DNA from: an uncultured Methylobacillus sp. | GTDB taxonomy: Bacteria; Pseudomonadota; Gammaproteobacteria; Burkholderiales; Methylophilaceae | Length of the DNA: 64,000 nucleotides | Assembly (NCBI GenBank): GCA_903824575.1 | Contig: CAIJXJ010000050.1 | Coordinates: 1 to 64,000, forward strand | Reading direction: 5' to 3' | Shown here: in pieces, positions 62,454-64,000 of the stretch | Layout: each line of letters begins with the position of its first letter | Numbering within the stretch: position 1 is the stretch's first letter | The notes under the pieces: generated by a model | The model's database searches: none | What the model was told of the DNA's origin: nothing | Seen by the model: only the letters and a program-made list of their open reading frames with translations | Translations under genes and position numbers: made by a program

Positions 62454-63962
62454 TCAGAAAGCCAACTGCAAGCGTCCAATCATGGTCTTCTCAGCAGGGC
62501 GATCTAGCGGACGTGCCACCGTACCACCACCGCCCCAGACGAAATCGGTTTGTTCGAAGTCCAGCGAGAATCTTGAGTAATTATTCAAATACCAGTTGAG
62601 ACCTACCCCCCAGGCCTCAGCGCTCTTTGCGGCGGCCGTTGGATTAGCCACCGGATTCAAGCCCGTCGTAAGGCCATTGGTTCCGACAAAACTCTTGCCG
62701 TCCAGATTTATCTCGTTATATCGTGCTACGACTTCCCACGCGCCCCAGCCCTTGCCATCCGGACTGAACGGCTGCTTTGGCTTGACTCCGCCATAAGATG
62801 CCTCTTCGCCAGTTAGAACATAGGAGGCTGTCACTTGCCAGGCATCATGATTCAAGGTTTGATTATTGGTTAATCGGCTCACTTCCTGATGTTCCTCGGC
62901 ATATTCTGCCATCAAACCAAATGGCCCGAAGTAGTAATACGCCTGTGGTGACCAGCGACTACGCTGGCCGTGAGCATAAGTTGCCGATCCGCTGGTGGTG
63001 GTATAGCTGAAGAAATTGTTCTGGCCGAAGGTCTTGTAGGCGGGCAGTTGCGTATTAGTCGCTGTGCCCTGCTGGTCGATGGTGGTGCCGGCCAGACCGA
63101 AGCCCAAGCCCGCCAGTAAGCTCTCTTTGCCCTTGAAAGGCTGTGCAAACAAACGTGCTGTGAATTCCTTGTTGTTATTGTTATCCAACGCGACCGATTG
63201 ATCCCCCCCATCGATGACACCGTTGGAGACGCCAACAGCATAATTCAGGCGACCGTCCAGAACATCACCAAACAGCGACAAACCCACATCGCGCTGCGGC
63301 AACAGATTGGCCGTGACGAAACTTTGCTCGAGAAATTTGCCATCCGTGTCCGACTGCAAACGTGCCAGACCAACGAAAGGCTTGAACTTGCCGGCGCGCA
63401 GTTTAAGCCAGGGCTGAAATTTGAAGTCGGCAAAGGCATCTATCACTTCCGGTGTGCCTAGTGTCGTCGAATTATTGACGGTCGTGGTGCCGGCACTCAC
63501 CGTTGCCGCATTGGCTGTTGTTGTTGCAAATTCCGGTGTCAATCGGTAGTCGATCCAACCGAACAAGGTCCCTTCGATCCACGGCCTCGCCTTGCGGACG
63601 ATCAGGCCACTGCTGGTTCCGATCGCACTACCGGACTCAATGTTGCGGTAATCGATTTGTGCTGTGCCATGCAGATTGATGGAATTTTTACCATCTGCGG
63701 ATTGAATGCCGAAGCCTTTTTCTCCGGCTTTTACTACAGGAGCCTCCTTGTCCACTGCCGCCACCTCCGACTTTTGCTGCAAGGCCTTCAATTCATCGGC
63801 CATCGCCTTTAGCTGCCATTGTTGTTCCTGCATGGCCTTCTGCTGTTGTTCCAGCATCTTCTGCAATTGTGTGATCCGGGCATCAGCGCCGTCATCCGCA
63901 TAAGCCGAGCTTACGATCATGGCAAGCAGCAAGCCGCTTTTTAATTTCCATCCCTGTTTCAT
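62454..63962 (-). CDS. OprP/OprO-type porin at the head of the mod operon
   Basis: 502 residues. Signal peptide MKQGWKLKSGLLLAMIVSSA; residues ~28-70 are a Gln-rich coiled coil (QLQKMLEQQQKAMQEQQWQL) for trimerisation. The barrel follows with LHGTAQIDYRNIESG, KARPWIEGTLFGWIDYRLTP and WLKLRAGKFKPFVGLARLQS, the phosphate-selective porin pattern, and it ends in ...GRLQLAF. As a neighbour of modA it probably admits molybdate rather than phosphate; that is inference. Confidence 0.88.
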   Translation of the reverse strand: MKQGWKLKSGLLLAMIVSSAYADDGADARITQLQKMLEQQQKAMQEQQWQLKAMADELKALQQKSEVAAVDKEAPVVKAGEKGFGIQSADGKNSINLHGTAQIDYRNIESGSAIGTSSGLIVRKARPWIEGTLFGWIDYRLTPEFATTTANAATVSAGTTTVNNSTTLGTPEVIDAFADFKFQPWLKLRAGKFKPFVGLARLQSDTDGKFLEQSFVTANLLPQRDVGLSLFGDVLDGRLNYAVGVSNGVIDGGDQSVALDNNNNKEFTARLFAQPFKGKESLLAGLGFGLAGTTIDQQGTATNTQLPAYKTFGQNNFFSYTTTSGSATYAHGQRSRWSPQAYYYFGPFGLMAEYAEEHQEVSRLTNNQTLNHDAWQVTASYVLTGEEASYGGVKPKQPFSPDGKGWGAWEVVARYNEINLDGKSFVGTNGLTTGLNPVANPTAAAKSAEAWGVGLNWYLNNYSRFSLDFEQTDFVWGGGGTVARPLDRPAEKTMIGRLQLAF

Positions 63963-64000
63963 TTTAATTCCCTTATTAAAAATAGTATTCGAAATAAAGT

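Overview
The window is from the chromosome of a diazotrophic Gram-negative bacterium, most likely a betaproteobacterium (Nitrosomonadales/Gallionellales or Rhodocyclales-like). This is inferred from the gene complement and protein style: nifA without nifL, a DraT/DraG switch-off pair, a FeSII-type protective ferredoxin, truncated haemoglobin, tandem NifZ proteins, an LRV Fe-S protein, and an FmdC-like porin in front of the urea transporter. I could not run any database search, so the genus is open.

Layout. (1) 1-927: 3'-truncated NMT1/SsuA-type periplasmic binding protein. (2) 1061-13542, minus strand: glnK, then the complete urease set ureDABCEFG, the urea ABC transporter urtABCDE and a porin, that is, outer-membrane entry, inner-membrane uptake and cytoplasmic hydrolysis of urea next to a PII protein. 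(3) 13700-18570: a small lipoprotein, then a two-gene signalling system whose kinase is a fusion of an NCS1-type permease, a Cys-rich finger, a histidine kinase and a receiver. (4) 19165-29318: nifA and a long nifB-led operon (nifB, fdxN, iscA-like, TPR, LRV, two nifZ-type genes, an unknown, nifS, nifT, an unknown, a lysine-less DegT-type protein, a SIR2-like protein, a zinc ribbon), ending in an Rrf2 remnant. (5) 29829-32712: an unrelated patch with a TetR gene and its tandem operators, a [2Fe-2S] thioredoxin-like protein, a membrane protein and truncated ATPases. (6) 32873-36041, minus strand: nifO-like, draG, draT, an unknown and truncated haemoglobin. (7) 36482-47128: nifHDK, FeSII-like ferredoxin, ribB variant, GST, NRDE-type protein, and an AAA ATPase overlapping a CCG Fe-S protein. 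(8) 47299-54463: nifE, nifN, nifX, DUF269, DUF683, fdxB, nifQ, a SagB-like double nitroreductase, rhodanese-ankyrin. (9) 54470-59466: ferredoxin, EF-hand protein, a DUF1778-GNAT toxin-antitoxin pair and a graveyard of PIN, ParE/RelE and HicB pieces. (10) 59038-63962: Mo-binding Mop proteins, modABC and an OprP-like porin.

How it works together. Urea uptake and hydrolysis give ammonium; GlnK, NifA and DraT/DraG would couple nitrogen status to nitrogenase synthesis and activity. ModABC, NifQ, NifB, NifEN, NifX, the Fe-S carriers and NifS supply the cofactor. FeSII-like ferredoxin and truncated haemoglobin point to oxygen protection.

Regulation is directly readable. I find sigma-54 promoters of the form TGGCAC-N5-TTGCW with NifA sites TGT-N10-ACA (local consensus TGTCG-N6-CGACA) before nifB (two phased sites), nifH (one site shared with a divergent promoter for the globin-draTG operon), nifE, and the AAA ATPase (site downstream of the promoter). 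nifV, nifU, nifW, nifM and nifL are not in the window. The least explained parts are the AAA ATPase/CCG Fe-S pair, the permease-kinase fusion, the lysine-less DegT protein and the SIR2-like protein.
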